Positions 35,764-45,818 of a DNA stretch of 64,000 nt are shown here, piece after piece. The stretch is from assembly GCA_037976565.1 (NCBI GenBank), contig CP137680.1, positions 20,238,675 to 20,302,674 of the forward strand. Direction: 5' to 3'. Source of the DNA: Mesocentrotus franciscanus (lineage: Eukaryota; Echinodermata; Echinoidea; Camarodonta; Strongylocentrotidae). Positions within the stretch are counted from its first letter, which is position 1. Each line of letters begins with the position of its first letter. The notes below the pieces were generated by a model that was given only the letters and a program-made list of their open reading frames with translations, made no database searches and was not told the DNA's origin. The translations under genes and the position numbers were made by a program.

Positions 35764-36037
35764 ACCGGTATGTTGGTTTAGTCAATAGAGCGTCCGCCTC
35801 ACAACCGGGAGGTCGTGGGTTCGAACCCCGGCCGCGTCATACCAAAAGACGTTAAAAGATGGGATTTGCTGCTACCTTGTTTGGCGTTCAACAATATTGG
35901 GGATAGAGCAATGTCGATCTGGCGCAGCTCTGTGGCTGCTGGGCTCACGATCAATTGGGCAAAAAGAATTTCCATTTTCGGTTTAACTTAATGAAATTTG
36001 GAGTGGACTTTAAAAGATTATTATTATTATTATTATG
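35764..36037 (+). mobile_element. tRNA-derived SINE with (ATT)n tail
   Basis: The head is tRNA-like: 'GGTATG' pairs with 'CATACC', an A-box-like 'TGGTTTAGTCAATAG' and a perfect B box 'GGTTCGAACCC'. The anticodon arm does not fold well, so it is not a functional tRNA. A body beginning 'gacgttaaaagatggga' and a tail (ATT)n at 36017-36037 follow. The B box indicates a pol III promoter. It ends about 77 bp before the acceptor of GPCR exon 2. Confidence 0.82.
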
Positions 36038-36114
36038 TTTAATGCGAACCGTGTATGTAAACTCGCGAACCTTCTAACAGGGGATCTGTTCCCGATTTTG
36101 CTTGCCCTCCCCAG

Positions 36115-36386
36115 GTAATGCTGGCTGCAAGCTCATGATGTTTCTGCCCAATTTCTGCATCGCTTCGTCCATCTACACCATGGTGTTCATTGCCCATGAC
36201 CGCCGTGTCACCATATTGATCAACCAGCCGAGGGTCCACCAGAAAATCAGGATTTACCTCGATCCTCTACTCGTCTGGTTCATATCACTGATCGTGGCTG
36301 CTCCTGCTTTCTACGAGTACTCGGTATATCAGCGTCCGCTGTTCTTTCTGGGCGATGGATGGGGAGGAGGCAGCAGCTCCGAAGAG
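36115..36386 (+). CDS. Class A GPCR, coding exon 2 (TM3-TM4)
   Basis: Acceptor 'tgccctccccag|GT' and donor 'GAAGAG|gttaga' (weak, non-consensus at +3). It is 272 bp: two bases complete the glycine split at exon 1, then 90 codons. The conserved disulphide cysteine C3.25 is in 'NAGCKLMMF'. TM3 is 'FCIASSIYTMVFIAHDRRV', where the DRY box is HDRR (D3.49 and R3.50 kept, Tyr replaced by Arg). TM4 has 'PLLVWFISLIVAAPAF' (W4.50). ECL2 begins 'YEYSVYQRPLFFLGDGWGGG'. The 'ASSIYTMV..DR' pattern is that of peptide receptors such as the galanin/allatostatin group. An open frame continues into a CT-rich intron and could mislead gene prediction. Confidence 0.9.
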
Positions 36387-36720
36387 GTTAGACTCACGAT
36401 AGTGTTTCTTCTTTTTGTTCTTGTTGTAGCCTTCTTCCTCCTCTTCTCCTCCTCTCACTCCTTTTTTTCTCTTTTGCCTCAACGGTTCTTCTTGTTCCTT
36501 CACTTATTTTCTTCTTCACTTCAAGTTTCATTGTTCTTCTTTTATTTTTTGTTCTCCTCTCGTTTTTCTCATTTTCCTCTGCTATTCACAAACTTCCTTA
36601 AAGCTCCCCAAGTGGATACATCTTTTTCCAGCACAACTTTAATTTTAGGCTTTGCATCCTACCCAATCACTTTTAAAATTGACTTTGTCCACAAATTCAT
36701 TGTTACTAAGATCTAATTTG
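36387..36720. repeat. CT-rich intron 2 segment
   Basis: 'cttcttcctcctcttctcct' type pyrimidine-rich sequence directly after exon 2; non-coding. It reads open by composition only. Confidence 0.7.
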
Positions 36721-36865
36721 CTATACACATAATCACTGAATATTAAAGAAGGCTATATAACTGACGAGACGGGCAATGTTGGTCTCTCAATCCTTTTCAG
36801 AATCTTTCATAGAGTTTACTTTTTACCATTGGTCCACCCTCGACATCAAAAATCGTTGAAGAAAA

Positions 36866-37045
36866 TGATTTAAATGGCTCAGTGGTAGAGCAGCGAAACC
36901 AAGTCGATGCGCTAGTGCCTTGTTCGGTAAGGCATCAATCCTCATTACCAAGTCCCTCGGAGAGGACTTAAAGCTGTCGGTCCCCTGGTTTCTTACTTAC
37001 AAGCATACACATGCTTTCTTAGCAGTCATGTTCGTCAATTGCTGT
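36866..37045 (+). mobile_element. SINE-like fragment in intron 2
   Basis: It starts 'tggctcagtggtagagc', an A-box-like tRNA D-arm sequence. The body 'gccttgttcggtaaggcat..' and 'aagtccctcggagaggactt' follows. No B box is evident. It looks like a second, diverged tRNA-derived SINE family. Confidence 0.55.
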
Positions 37046-37905
37046 ATAGCGCCACTAAACATGTGTCAAAAAATGATTCTTCATCCAAATGTCAACGAGA
37101 GGCAAATAAGTTTTTAACTTTACATGCCTACTTCCAAGGTATATTTCCAAGGTATAAAACAAACCATCAAACCAAAGCAAACCAAACCTACATGTAAAAG
37201 TTGAAGGGACCTATGATCATATTCCGTGGTCTTCTCGTATGTCGGTGATGCATTAAAGGCATCGTTTAACAATGTTAAATCTGAGATGCATGGCCCTACG
37301 TTGTATAAGTGTCTGTGATATGGTGTAATAATGAAGCCCTGAAAAAAATTGCGCTTCAAAATGATCATGAAGTGCCTCAAAAAAGTTTTAAAAAATTTAG
37401 TGACCGGTTTTACCATGCTCATTTTCCCCAATAGACTGTAGTGTTATAAAACCGTTAGGAAAACGCAAAATTTGATTTCGACTTCCAATCATAAATATCT
37501 TGATAATCAGACAGGCGATCGGCTTGTAAAAGTCATGGGGTTCCTTACTGACCTAAAGGTTTATAATTATCATTGCAGCATGAGCTAAATCCTGGATTAT
37601 GTTTCAGAATCTGAGACAAAGTTACCCAATCCCTTTAAAGAACTCCTGATGTTTCTTAATTTTGCAAATGAAGATGGTCAAATATGCTGGTCGAGTCTGT
37701 CCAATACGCCAAATAGGCCATACGAACCACCATATACGTCTAGGTGGTTAATATAATCATGTACCATAACCTCTAATTGGATAACTGTGTAGGTGACTTG
37801 GAACATTCTATCACAACACCAATATCTTTTAAGTATGTCTGTCAACTTACCATACATTGAATGTAACTTCTATAGTGAACTATTCGATTGCTCTGTGTAA
37901 CACAG
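37046..37905. other. Remainder of intron 2
   Basis: No feature recognised apart from the acceptor 'tctgtgtaacacag' at its end. Confidence 0.5.
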
Positions 37906-38439
37906 GTTGATGATGACCTTACAGCGAACACCACAACATTCTATCTGGCTTGTGGTTCACACGACATACTTGTATCATTCGAAAAAGTGTACGCGAGTAT
38001 CCTCTTCGTGGTAGCCTACATTCTCCCACTGCTGATCATCAGCATAAATTACGTCATCCTCGGCAGGTTCATCATGAAAAGGCGTTCGGTCGTTCCGATT
38101 CACGTAGTGGGAACGGACAACGAAAAGCCAAGTTATCATACTGGTGATTACATCCCCATGCAACTACCCAACGCCAAAGCGACTTCACCACCAGGACAGG
38201 GCATTCCAATGAGTCCATTAGATCGCGTTGGATTGTCGCAACCGGAGAACTGCTCAAATGCCACATTCCCGATTACGGATGAACAGCCTGTTCCCAAAGG
38301 CACTGCAGAGGTCTGCAATTGCAATAAACCGGAGACGTTCGTGCAGAAAGTATCGACCCGAGTTATCAAGATGCTGCTTGTCTTGGTGGTCACGTTTGCC
38401 ATCTCTAGGGCTCCTTACTTTATCCTGTTCGTGCGAGAG
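37906..38439 (+). CDS. Class A GPCR, coding exon 3 (ECL2-TM6)
   Basis: A 534-bp, phase-0 exon of 178 codons with donor GAG|gtaagt. ECL2 has the second disulphide cysteine in 'FYLACGSHD' and an N-glycosylation sequon 'NTT'. TM5 is 'ILFVVAYILPLLIISINYVI' (P5.50). ICL3 is long, about 90 residues, Pro- and Ser-rich, with a 'CNCNKPE' cysteine cluster. TM6 is 'MLLVLVVTFAISRAPYFILF': P6.50 is kept, but the C-W-x-P toggle reads S-R-A-P, with Arg in place of W6.48. Loss of that Trp is unusual for a peptide receptor. The frame stays open past the donor to 38661, so the intron boundary is inferred from gtaagt and TM7 continuity. Confidence 0.9.
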
Positions 38440-38814
38440 GTAAGTTCCAGTGTCAGCTGTATAGAATGGGTCCAGAAATTGAGAGGGCGATGGCATAGGC
38501 CAGGGGGAGGGGGCGCACCATTCTGTGTCGGTCTCTCAATGGATGGCATGCAAATTAACAGGGTCATTAATCCGAAGGAAGGTGCAGCATCTCTTTTTAC
38601 ATTCCCTGTCATATTTTCCTGTCCCATCCTTTCTTTCTTTATGTGGATGATGACACCGTAAAGATGTTAGACTTTTTGTTGTCTTGAATTGTACTAATTT
38701 CAACTTATCATAATCCCCAGAAAAATTCATGAACGCCAAGAACCCATTTTCAGTTGGATTCAGTCATGTGTCAGTTTATGTTAAGCAATTTTCTCGCTTG
38801 TGCTTTGTATCTAG

Positions 38815-39018
38815 GAGATAACAGGGACGGATGATTCAGCGCGTTTCGGTGAAGTGTTTCACGTGGTGAAGCTTCTGGTTTCTGTCTTTATGAGCCTACT
38901 CAATCCCCTCATCTATGCAGTGTTCAATAGTCGCATCAGGAAGGGAATCGGTCGACTCTTGTGCCCGAATGCTCCATTCTTAAGCAGAGGCAGTACCACT
39001 AGCACCGGTACCCGTTGA
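38815..39018 (+). CDS. Class A GPCR, final coding exon (TM7 and tail)
   Basis: Acceptor 'tgctttgtatctag|GAG', phase 0, 67 codons and a TGA. TM7 is 'VKLLVSVFMSLLNPLIYAVF' with NPxxY as NPLIY. Helix 8 is 'NSRIRKGIGRLLC' with a possible palmitoylated Cys. The tail is short (about 20 residues) and Ser/Thr-rich ('FLSRGSTTSTGTR'), offering GRK sites. The four exons sum to 1251 bp, 416 residues, a normal class A length. The nearest AATAAA in non-repetitive sequence is at 40483, which would place the satellite at 39025-40090 in the 3' UTR. Confidence 0.9.
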   Translation, partial: EITGTDDSARFGEVFHVVKLLVSVFMSLLNPLIYAVFNSRIRKGIGRLLCPNAPFLSRGSTTSTGTR

Positions 39019-39024
39019 AACCAA

Positions 39025-40090
39025 AATTTTACCACGGTGTTACCTCAGCCTACCCTGGACAGTCTGGTTGGTTCCTTCTTGATTGACCCCAGGCTAGCTA
39101 TACGGTATAACAAGACTTGCGTATAAAAGACTACAGGGTAGATTGATTTACTCTACCCCCATGCTACCAGAGCGAATCTTATAACCCTTTTCCCTTTCAC
39201 ACCAAGGACTCTTCTGAGGGTAACGCCTGGATGTTCCCCTGACAGGACCTCGGTATGAAAGATTAAAGGGAAGATTATACCCTGGCTTGCCTTATGGTTC
39301 CAGAGAGAATCTTATAACACGTTTGCCTTTCACACCAAGGTTTCTTCTGGGGGTGACGCCTGGATCCCCCTACTCTTTTAACCCATGCTACCAGAGCGTA
39401 TTTTAACTCAATTGCCTTTCGCACCATTATCTCTTCTTGGGTAAAACCTGAATGTTCCCCAGACAGGACCTCGGTATGAAAGTGTAAAGGGAAGATTCTA
39501 CCCTGGCTTACCCTATGGTCCCAGAGCGAATCATAACCCGTTTGCCTTTGACGTCAAGGTCTCTTCTGAGGGTAACACATGAACGTTCACCCAGACAGGA
39601 CCTCGGTATGAAAGAGTAAAGAGAAGATTCTACCCTGGCTTACCCTATGGTCCCAGAGCGAATCTTATAACGCGTTTGCTTTTCACACCAAGGTTTCTTC
39701 TGGGGGTAACGCCTGGATCCCCCTCCCCTTTTAACCCATGCTACCAGAGCGTATTTTAACTCAATTGCCTTTCGCGCCATTATCTCTTCTTGGGGTAACG
39801 CCTGGAAGTTTCCCCTGACAGGAACTCGGCATGAAAGAGTAAAGAGAAGATTCTACTCTGGTTTACCCCATGCTACCAGAGCGTATTTTAACACTGTTGC
39901 CTTTCACATCACCCAAGGTCTCTTCTGGGGTTGGGGGAGCAGCGATTTGATTTGATTTGATGAAAGAGTAGATTCTACCCTGGTTTACCCCATGCTATAA
40001 GAGCGTATTTTAATCCGGGTACCTTTCATACCGAGATCTCGTCTGGGGTAAAGCCGTGGCGGATCTCGATGTGAAAGGGGTAATATAATT
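39025..40090. repeat. Higher-order satellite directly 3' of the GPCR stop codon
   Basis: Eight copies of 'ctaccagagcgaatctt/ccagagcgtatttta' with accompanying 'caccaaggtctcttctg' and 'acaggacctcggtatgaaag'. They start near 39163, 39295, 39387, 39512, 39647, 39739, 39872 and 39990. Spacings of 132, 92, 125, 135, 92, 133 and 118 show a 352-bp higher-order period (39295 to 39647, 39387 to 39739). Confidence 0.88.
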
Positions 40091-40980
40091 CATTTTTATG
40101 AAAGTTGTACAGGTCCACAAAAAGGGTGAATTATTAGCAAGTCAGTTGATGAGAAGGTCTTACTGAAGAAATTCTACTTATTTATGTCTTTGCTTTGTAT
40201 TATTGTCTTTGCTTCGTATTAAAGAGAGTTGAATATTATATTACGTAAATTGTAACACATTCGTTCATCCAGTCTGCACTTAAATATCACATTACAAAAA
40301 GATCTGTTTTTCACATTGAAGTAAGAAAAAAGAATTCTGTAATGTATGTACTGTATTATTGATAGAACACTTGAATTTTTGGAGCGGTGGGGGGGGGGAT
40401 CATTTCGAGTTTTCAATTATTAGATGTTACTTATATCAAATGCTTATGTTTGCATAGAATAGTCAACTGCACCATGTGAATCAATAAAAACATATTCCCT
40501 CACTTGAAGACAAACTCTATGCAAGTTCCGTGTGCATATATTCGCTAACACCAGACCTGGTGAAATGACCACAATATGTGTTTACAAATCTCGTAAGCAG
40601 CGAAAACTTAGACGGAACTTGTTGCGACAGATCGGAAAGTGTTTATTCATTGTTCGGATGAGGGATTCGTGATGGTAAATTTTCATTACGGGGAGGTTCT
40701 TCTGATGATGGTGGAGGGTGGACTCATAAAGTTAGACCAACGGGTCGTATGAGTGAAGTTCATCCCATGCAGATCAAAAGAACACCCCTGTTTGTCGGGT
40801 AAATACACGTATATAGCATCAAATTGTACATGAGAACCCCTGATCTTGTGTCTATAAAATAAATCATACTCTTCTTCAATGGTCAATGTCAAATTTACTG
40901 AACACTAAGTTTGCACCTATTCTTTTCAAGTATTAATACTGATTAAAGGCACAACGTAGAATTAACTTGTTCTGGTTTGA
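40091..40980. other. Unassigned, possible GPCR 3' UTR
   Basis: AATAAA occurs at 40483-40488. No coding, and no repeat family recognised. Confidence 0.35.
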
Positions 40981-41386
40981 TTAAAGTGAACGGTCGCTGT
41001 TTTTTTCTTCTTCTTCCTTCTTTGCAGGGCTCATTCCGATAGACCTTTTCCTTTTTGTTTTTAAATCTTTGAGAGAAACGACCAAAGCAAGATTTGATAA
41101 CACATCGATAAACATGTCCGAAGGCACTTGCAACCTAAGTTTTTCGGAATATAGAAGCCATGTCCACCAAATCAAGTTGCCATGATCCATCCATCCCATA
41201 CGCAATCACTCCACTCTTTGTAAACTTTTTTTCGAACAGGATAATGTAAAGTATAAGTATCATTGCCCGCCTACCACTCTCGTATTTTTTTTTGTTTACG
41301 TGGTAGATATACACTCCATCCTTCTTCACATTACGGTACAACTTTTCAGCTCCTGCAAGCCCCACCTCTTTCCCCAGGACCTCCAT
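40981..41386 (-). pseudogene. Polinton/Maverick-type integrase relic
   Basis: Two frames of the minus strand together resemble the N-terminal part and first catalytic region of Polinton-like and related DDE integrases. They are 'GAEKLYRNVKKDGVYIYHVN' (zinc/linker region), 'VIAYGMDGSWQLDLVDMASI' (first catalytic Asp in the W-x-x-D-L-x-D-M motif), and after a frame change 'FIDVLSNLALVVSLKDLKTK' (the 'IDVFSR' strand region). The rest of the core (D..E) is absent. It is identified by pattern memory, not by alignment. Ty3-type integrase is the main alternative. Confidence 0.6.
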
Positions 41387-41540
41387 AAACCTTGCTCAAG
41401 TACTCGTCCATGATTACCAAATCTACTTCTCACACATGTCCATACAACAACTTCAACTCTAAAAAATGACCATTTCTAAAACACCCTAGCCCTTATGATT
41501 ATAGACAACTGTCACACAAACAACAAATGAGGGGGGATTG

Positions 41541-41693
41541 TATAGATATATTGACTGCTATGAGAGGCATGGCTGTTTCTATAGGCTCAAGGGGACGTTG
41601 CATCCTGCCATGACCCAGAGGCGCGCCGCCGTCCCCGAGAGCCAGTATAGAAACAGCCATGTCTCGAATATTAAAGCAGTCCATATATCTGTT
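41541..41693. mobile_element. Palindromic MITE
   Basis: The arms 'agatatattgactgct..' and '..agcagtccatatatct' pair, and pairing continues through 'catggctgtttctata' and 'ggctc..ggggacg', leaving a GC-rich loop ('ggcgcgccgcc'). It is about 150 bp with arms of about 65 bp. 'tata' lies at both edges, suggesting a TA-type target. Confidence 0.7.
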
Positions 41694-41939
41694 ATATACC
41701 GTATTAACATAAAAGTCTACAAATAATTCTTACCTTATCCTTTTCTTGAGTAAAGATTGGTTAAAACAGCACAGAAAATCTGCGAAACTGTCTGTTAATC
41801 TTCGCTAGAAATTTGCCTGAATGTTACGATCATTGGGGAATCGCACACACTAAGCGACCAAATCGCACAGAAACTGTATGGTATCCGCGCTCGCACAAAC
41901 TTTGTACACGTAAACCAATGGAGATCTCGCCAAAATTTA

Positions 41940-42130
41940 TTTATGCGGCCAGTTAACCGGGGCGTGAAGGCATTTTTTAAAAAGACTATTGACCGGTAGG
42001 CGGGCATTGAGGACTTTAAAAAAAGACTATTGACCGGTAGGCGAGCATGAGGGCTTTAAAAAATGCTATTGACCGGTAGGCGGGCATGAGGGCATTTTTA
42101 AAAGACTATTGACTGGTAGGCCGGCATGGC
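41940..42130. repeat. Four ~52-bp tandem units
   Basis: The unit core 'gactattgaccggtaggcgg' followed by 'gcatgagggc' and 'tttaaaaa' is repeated four times with small changes. Confidence 0.88.
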
Positions 42131-42360
42131 TAAAATCACGACTCCAATTTCGAACAATCAGATGGCTAGATTTCTAAAGTGAGGTATATAATATAGTTTA
42201 ACATAACATTTTCATTCCATCATTTTAACATTCAAAGCGAGAGAGATAGAAAGAGAAAACAAATAACAATACAGATACATTAAAGTTTGGCATCATAACA
42301 AATGAAAGAAGTACATATACAGTAGTGCATAATAAACCATGTGGGTGTATATTATCCATT

Positions 42361-42900
42361 TCATTCCATTGCCTCTCCTATAACGATGTCCTGTTCAAAA
42401 GAAACATCTCTTCTAGCTTGTACCCGAGTCAAAGAATGAGAAGAAACTCCACCTTTTAACCTGCCCACTGCCTGCTGGAAATATTTGTCGACTTTGGCTT
42501 CCCACGGCATAAGCACACATTCCGGGTGGCCCATCTGACCATCGTATCCTTCCACACATCCTTCACAGTTTTCGACCACAAGCTTGTGCAGGATAGACGA
42601 TATTGCCCTCACGACCAGCAAAACTGGAGCGACGTGGAGTCTGGCACTGATGTCCTAGCTGCCACTCCTCTTCCTTCTCCTCCCCATACTCAACCAAGAT
42701 AATGTCAACATCCTCATGGTATTTTAGTATTCTACGCATCGCGTCCATTGCGCTGCGACTAGACTGACGATCAAACTGTCGGGATCGAAGGGGCCCAGGT
42801 GCTTGGTTCGGGCGCTAGGGTATTAGGGGTGCGATGGGAGGGGCCCCTAGCTTGCTGTTGTCCAACACTCGCTCCAGTTGAGAAATCTCAGCCTAAAGAT
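42361..42900 (-). pseudogene. Degenerate protein remnant with CX2CX9HX2C motif
   Basis: The minus strand reads, after an AG at the 5' edge, 'EISQLERVLDNSKLGAPP', an in-frame TAG, 'MDAMRRILKYHEDVDIILVE' and 'EEKEEEWQLG', then with a frame change 'SARLHVAPVLLVVRAISSIL', 'ENCEGCVEGYDGQMGHPEC' and 'WEAKVDKYFQQAVGRLK', ending in a stop at 42361. Even hydrophobic/charged composition and the C-x2-C-x9-H-x2-C pattern suggest a true protein ancestor with a zinc-binding element. I do not recognise the family. The stop and frameshift make it a pseudogene or a degraded mobile-element ORF. Confidence 0.45.
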
Positions 42901-43455
42901 GGGATGAAGACAGCGGATGTGAGTGAAAAATTTCAAAAATAATAATCGAGAAATTTCGAATTTCGTTCCAAATTAGATTGTTTTTGTTTATTTTTATTTC
43001 GGGGGTCTTTATTACCCTACAGCTTCTTCTTCTCTGACTTTATTACAAACGGCATCACTGATACCAATACAACAGCTGGTCAATTTCCACCAATTATTTG
43101 CCGTGGAATTTATTCCCCAACACCTGGCAACATCCTATTGTTCTTTTTGTCTTTTTTGTTAATACTCAAGTATGGCAACATAAGTGACCGGTGACCCTCG
43201 GTACTTTTTGACCACAGCAAAAGGTTTGGACCCTGATTCAAATTCACACGATTCAAAACTTAATGGCTGTAATGACACCCCGCTTCTTCCAGCACCTGAA
43301 GGATCCCCTAATTATCCCCAATTCCCCATTGTCATAGCAGAAGTGGTACCAATTAACTAATCAACTAATTAACATATACCCTTTATAATACCTTTATCTT
43401 TCTAAGGAACCATTCTATGCTGCTCACGCGTCTCGAACCAACACCGTTTAAAACC
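42901..43455. other. Unassigned
   Basis: No coding or repeat feature recognised. Confidence 0.4.
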
Positions 43456-43735
43456 TTGACCTATACATTAATAATGATAAGAAAAAGAAGAAGAAGAAAA
43501 GGAAAAAGAAGGAACTGTTTCTTATATAGCGCCTTACAAATTACACAAAGTGCTTAAAGTATCATTATCGAGGTCATTGGGTTCTATCAAGATTCTGAAC
43601 TGTACATTGCACACTCTCCACTCCCTTGGGCATGTTGGGAGCATACCAACCAGTCGCCATTTTCCCGGGCGCGCACATGCTATTCAAATAGCACAGACAT
43701 TCGCATTCTACCGGTTAACCATTTAACACGTGGGT
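43456..43735. repeat. Dispersed 'tatatagcgcc' repeat
   Basis: A purine tract 'aagaagaagaag' is followed by 'cttatatagcgccttacaaattacacaaagtgctt' type sequence and 'gcatgttgggagcat'. This kind of header is widespread in marine invertebrate genomes; related headers occur at 48370 and 56300. Confidence 0.5.
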
Positions 43736-45818
43736 AACACATGTACAGTTAACAACTGAATCATCCATACCCTAACTTGTAAATTTAATCTTTTTTTAAT
43801 GTTTTTCGTACCTCAAGAATAAAAGGTGGACTGGTTGAATTAGGGTCTTTGTTGAATACTTTTAGATGTAAGCTTTAATATATGTCACATTCTCAAAAGA
43901 CATAAATCGGTAAAAGTCAATTTTGACATACTTACAAATTACAAAAACTTGGTAAGAGTAGGAATGATTTAGTTGTTAACTGTATATATGACGCTATATT
44001 TCTGTCAATACGTCTTAGGGGAAAAAAGCGAGCTTCTCGATGAATACATATTGACATCGAAGGCTTGTTTGATTGTTATATATCATCGTTCACTTGACCC
44101 TTTAATCCTAGAACATAATGAGAAGAAAATTATACCTGACCCGAAAAATGCCATAATCAAATAATGCAGTAATTTTGACAAGTATGGATATCTTCTGTAC
44201 ATGCTGGGTTATTAGAGACTAATACATAATTATAATGATTATACATGTACACTCTTCTCATATCAAATGACATAAGTGAGTCCCTTTGCACTTTAAACGA
44301 TACAAAGAAAGAAAGAGAAAATATGTTACTGAGTTGCTTTTATCTGTTAAACATTTGGAACAAACGTGTTTAAAGGGCAGGCTTAAACTTATTTATTTTG
44401 TTAATGTTTCTAAGAGAGCCGGAGAGGCTATTTCATAAAAATGGAGCAGCATGGATGAATGAACGTTCTCTAAACATTTTGTTTTGGTCAGAATAGAGTC
44501 ATACTAGGAATACTCTAGCGCTTATAGTAATATGTTTTTCCTCCCACTCTCTGCGTCAGTAATTAATTTTTTTGTTAGCAGATGTATCTGCATTTATTGA
44601 AAATCAAATACAAAATATTCAATGAACAATGATATTATATAATATAATTGATTTACATAAAATGTGTCAACTGAAATACAAAAACAAACAAAAATACATT
44701 TATATAATTGAAAACTTGAAAGTATGGAGGAAATCAAAGAATCAAGATAAATGCAACTATCATAAACATGAATGCTTGGGTCGATAGCAGCCGGGAGGGG
44801 GGCACATGACGCTGTTATAGGAGTATGTAGGAGAATAGAGTGTCACGTATCAAGGTTTTTTTCAGCCAGCCAAAATATATTTAAAATGATTGTGAATATT
44901 ATGCCGAAGTCACGTATTAATCTGGAAGCTGTGATGACCTCCTTGATAGAAAGACATCTATTGGAATAAACGAGGACGCAGAGAAGTGATTTGGATTACG
45001 TAATACGTCATTATAATGTTCGCACATTTCGAGAGTTGCAAAGGGCTATTGAAAATTGCGTTAGGGTGATTGTTCGAACAAGCGTTTTTTTCCTCAATGA
45101 TTTTTAACATTCAATAACTTTACACTTTAAATATAATGCAGAAGGGAACAAAAAATGTTATGTGATGAGAGTACTAGTAATCTTGGTATTGTTTCTACAA
45201 AGCCTCAGACCAATTGATATATTTCTTTTTCTTTCAATAGCCTGGAAAACCAAAGAAGGCCGTCCTTTTTAGGTTTAGGTTATGTATTTGGTCAGGCAAA
45301 TTCATTTTCCCCTAATATAGACGATTCTCCCTTTTCTCGTCGTTCTTCATTTTGAGACCAAATCCCCCTTTATTTAGATTTATCTATGAAATAATTGCAA
45401 CCCTGAAACATTCATAGACAAGAGCTTTATCAGCAGCCTGGTAAAATTTAAACAAAATCAAAACTAAATCTCTGATTAAAAAATTGCCGGCATTGCAGAG
45501 CAATTTGTTCGGGTTGTATTCTTCCATCGTAGGGGCATCTAAAATGAGAAACCTAAGAAATATATATATTTAAGCCTTCGATTTATACCATTCTTGTATT
45601 AATGTTATACCTTGGAGACATGTTCGATGATCTTTCAGATTGATTTCAATTCATAATAATTTGCTTTTTCGGCGATACGTGAACCCACTTTGATGTCTGA
45701 ATTTTTAACATATTTGGGGTGATGTTTCATACTTTACGAGGGTTTACACACCAATTTGAATTTGTTTTACCGTGCAAAAATCTCGACTGAAAAGTGTCAG
45801 GTAATATAGTTTTTTTCA
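43736..45818. other. Unassigned AT-rich sequence
   Basis: Nothing recognised on either strand beyond small chance frames. Confidence 0.4.

Noticed and set aside
35764..35840. Functional tRNA gene
   Set aside because: Acceptor ends and B box look right, but the anticodon stem mispairs and a SINE body and (ATT)n tail follow.
36387..36716. Extension of GPCR exon 2 as a continuous reading frame
   Set aside because: Sequence after 36386 is pyrimidine-rich and lacks TM5; the exon at 37906 joins in phase with the right loop and TM5 residues.
38440..38661. Extension of GPCR exon 3 past its donor
   Set aside because: A consensus gtaagt follows TM6, and TM7 is supplied only by the exon at 38815.
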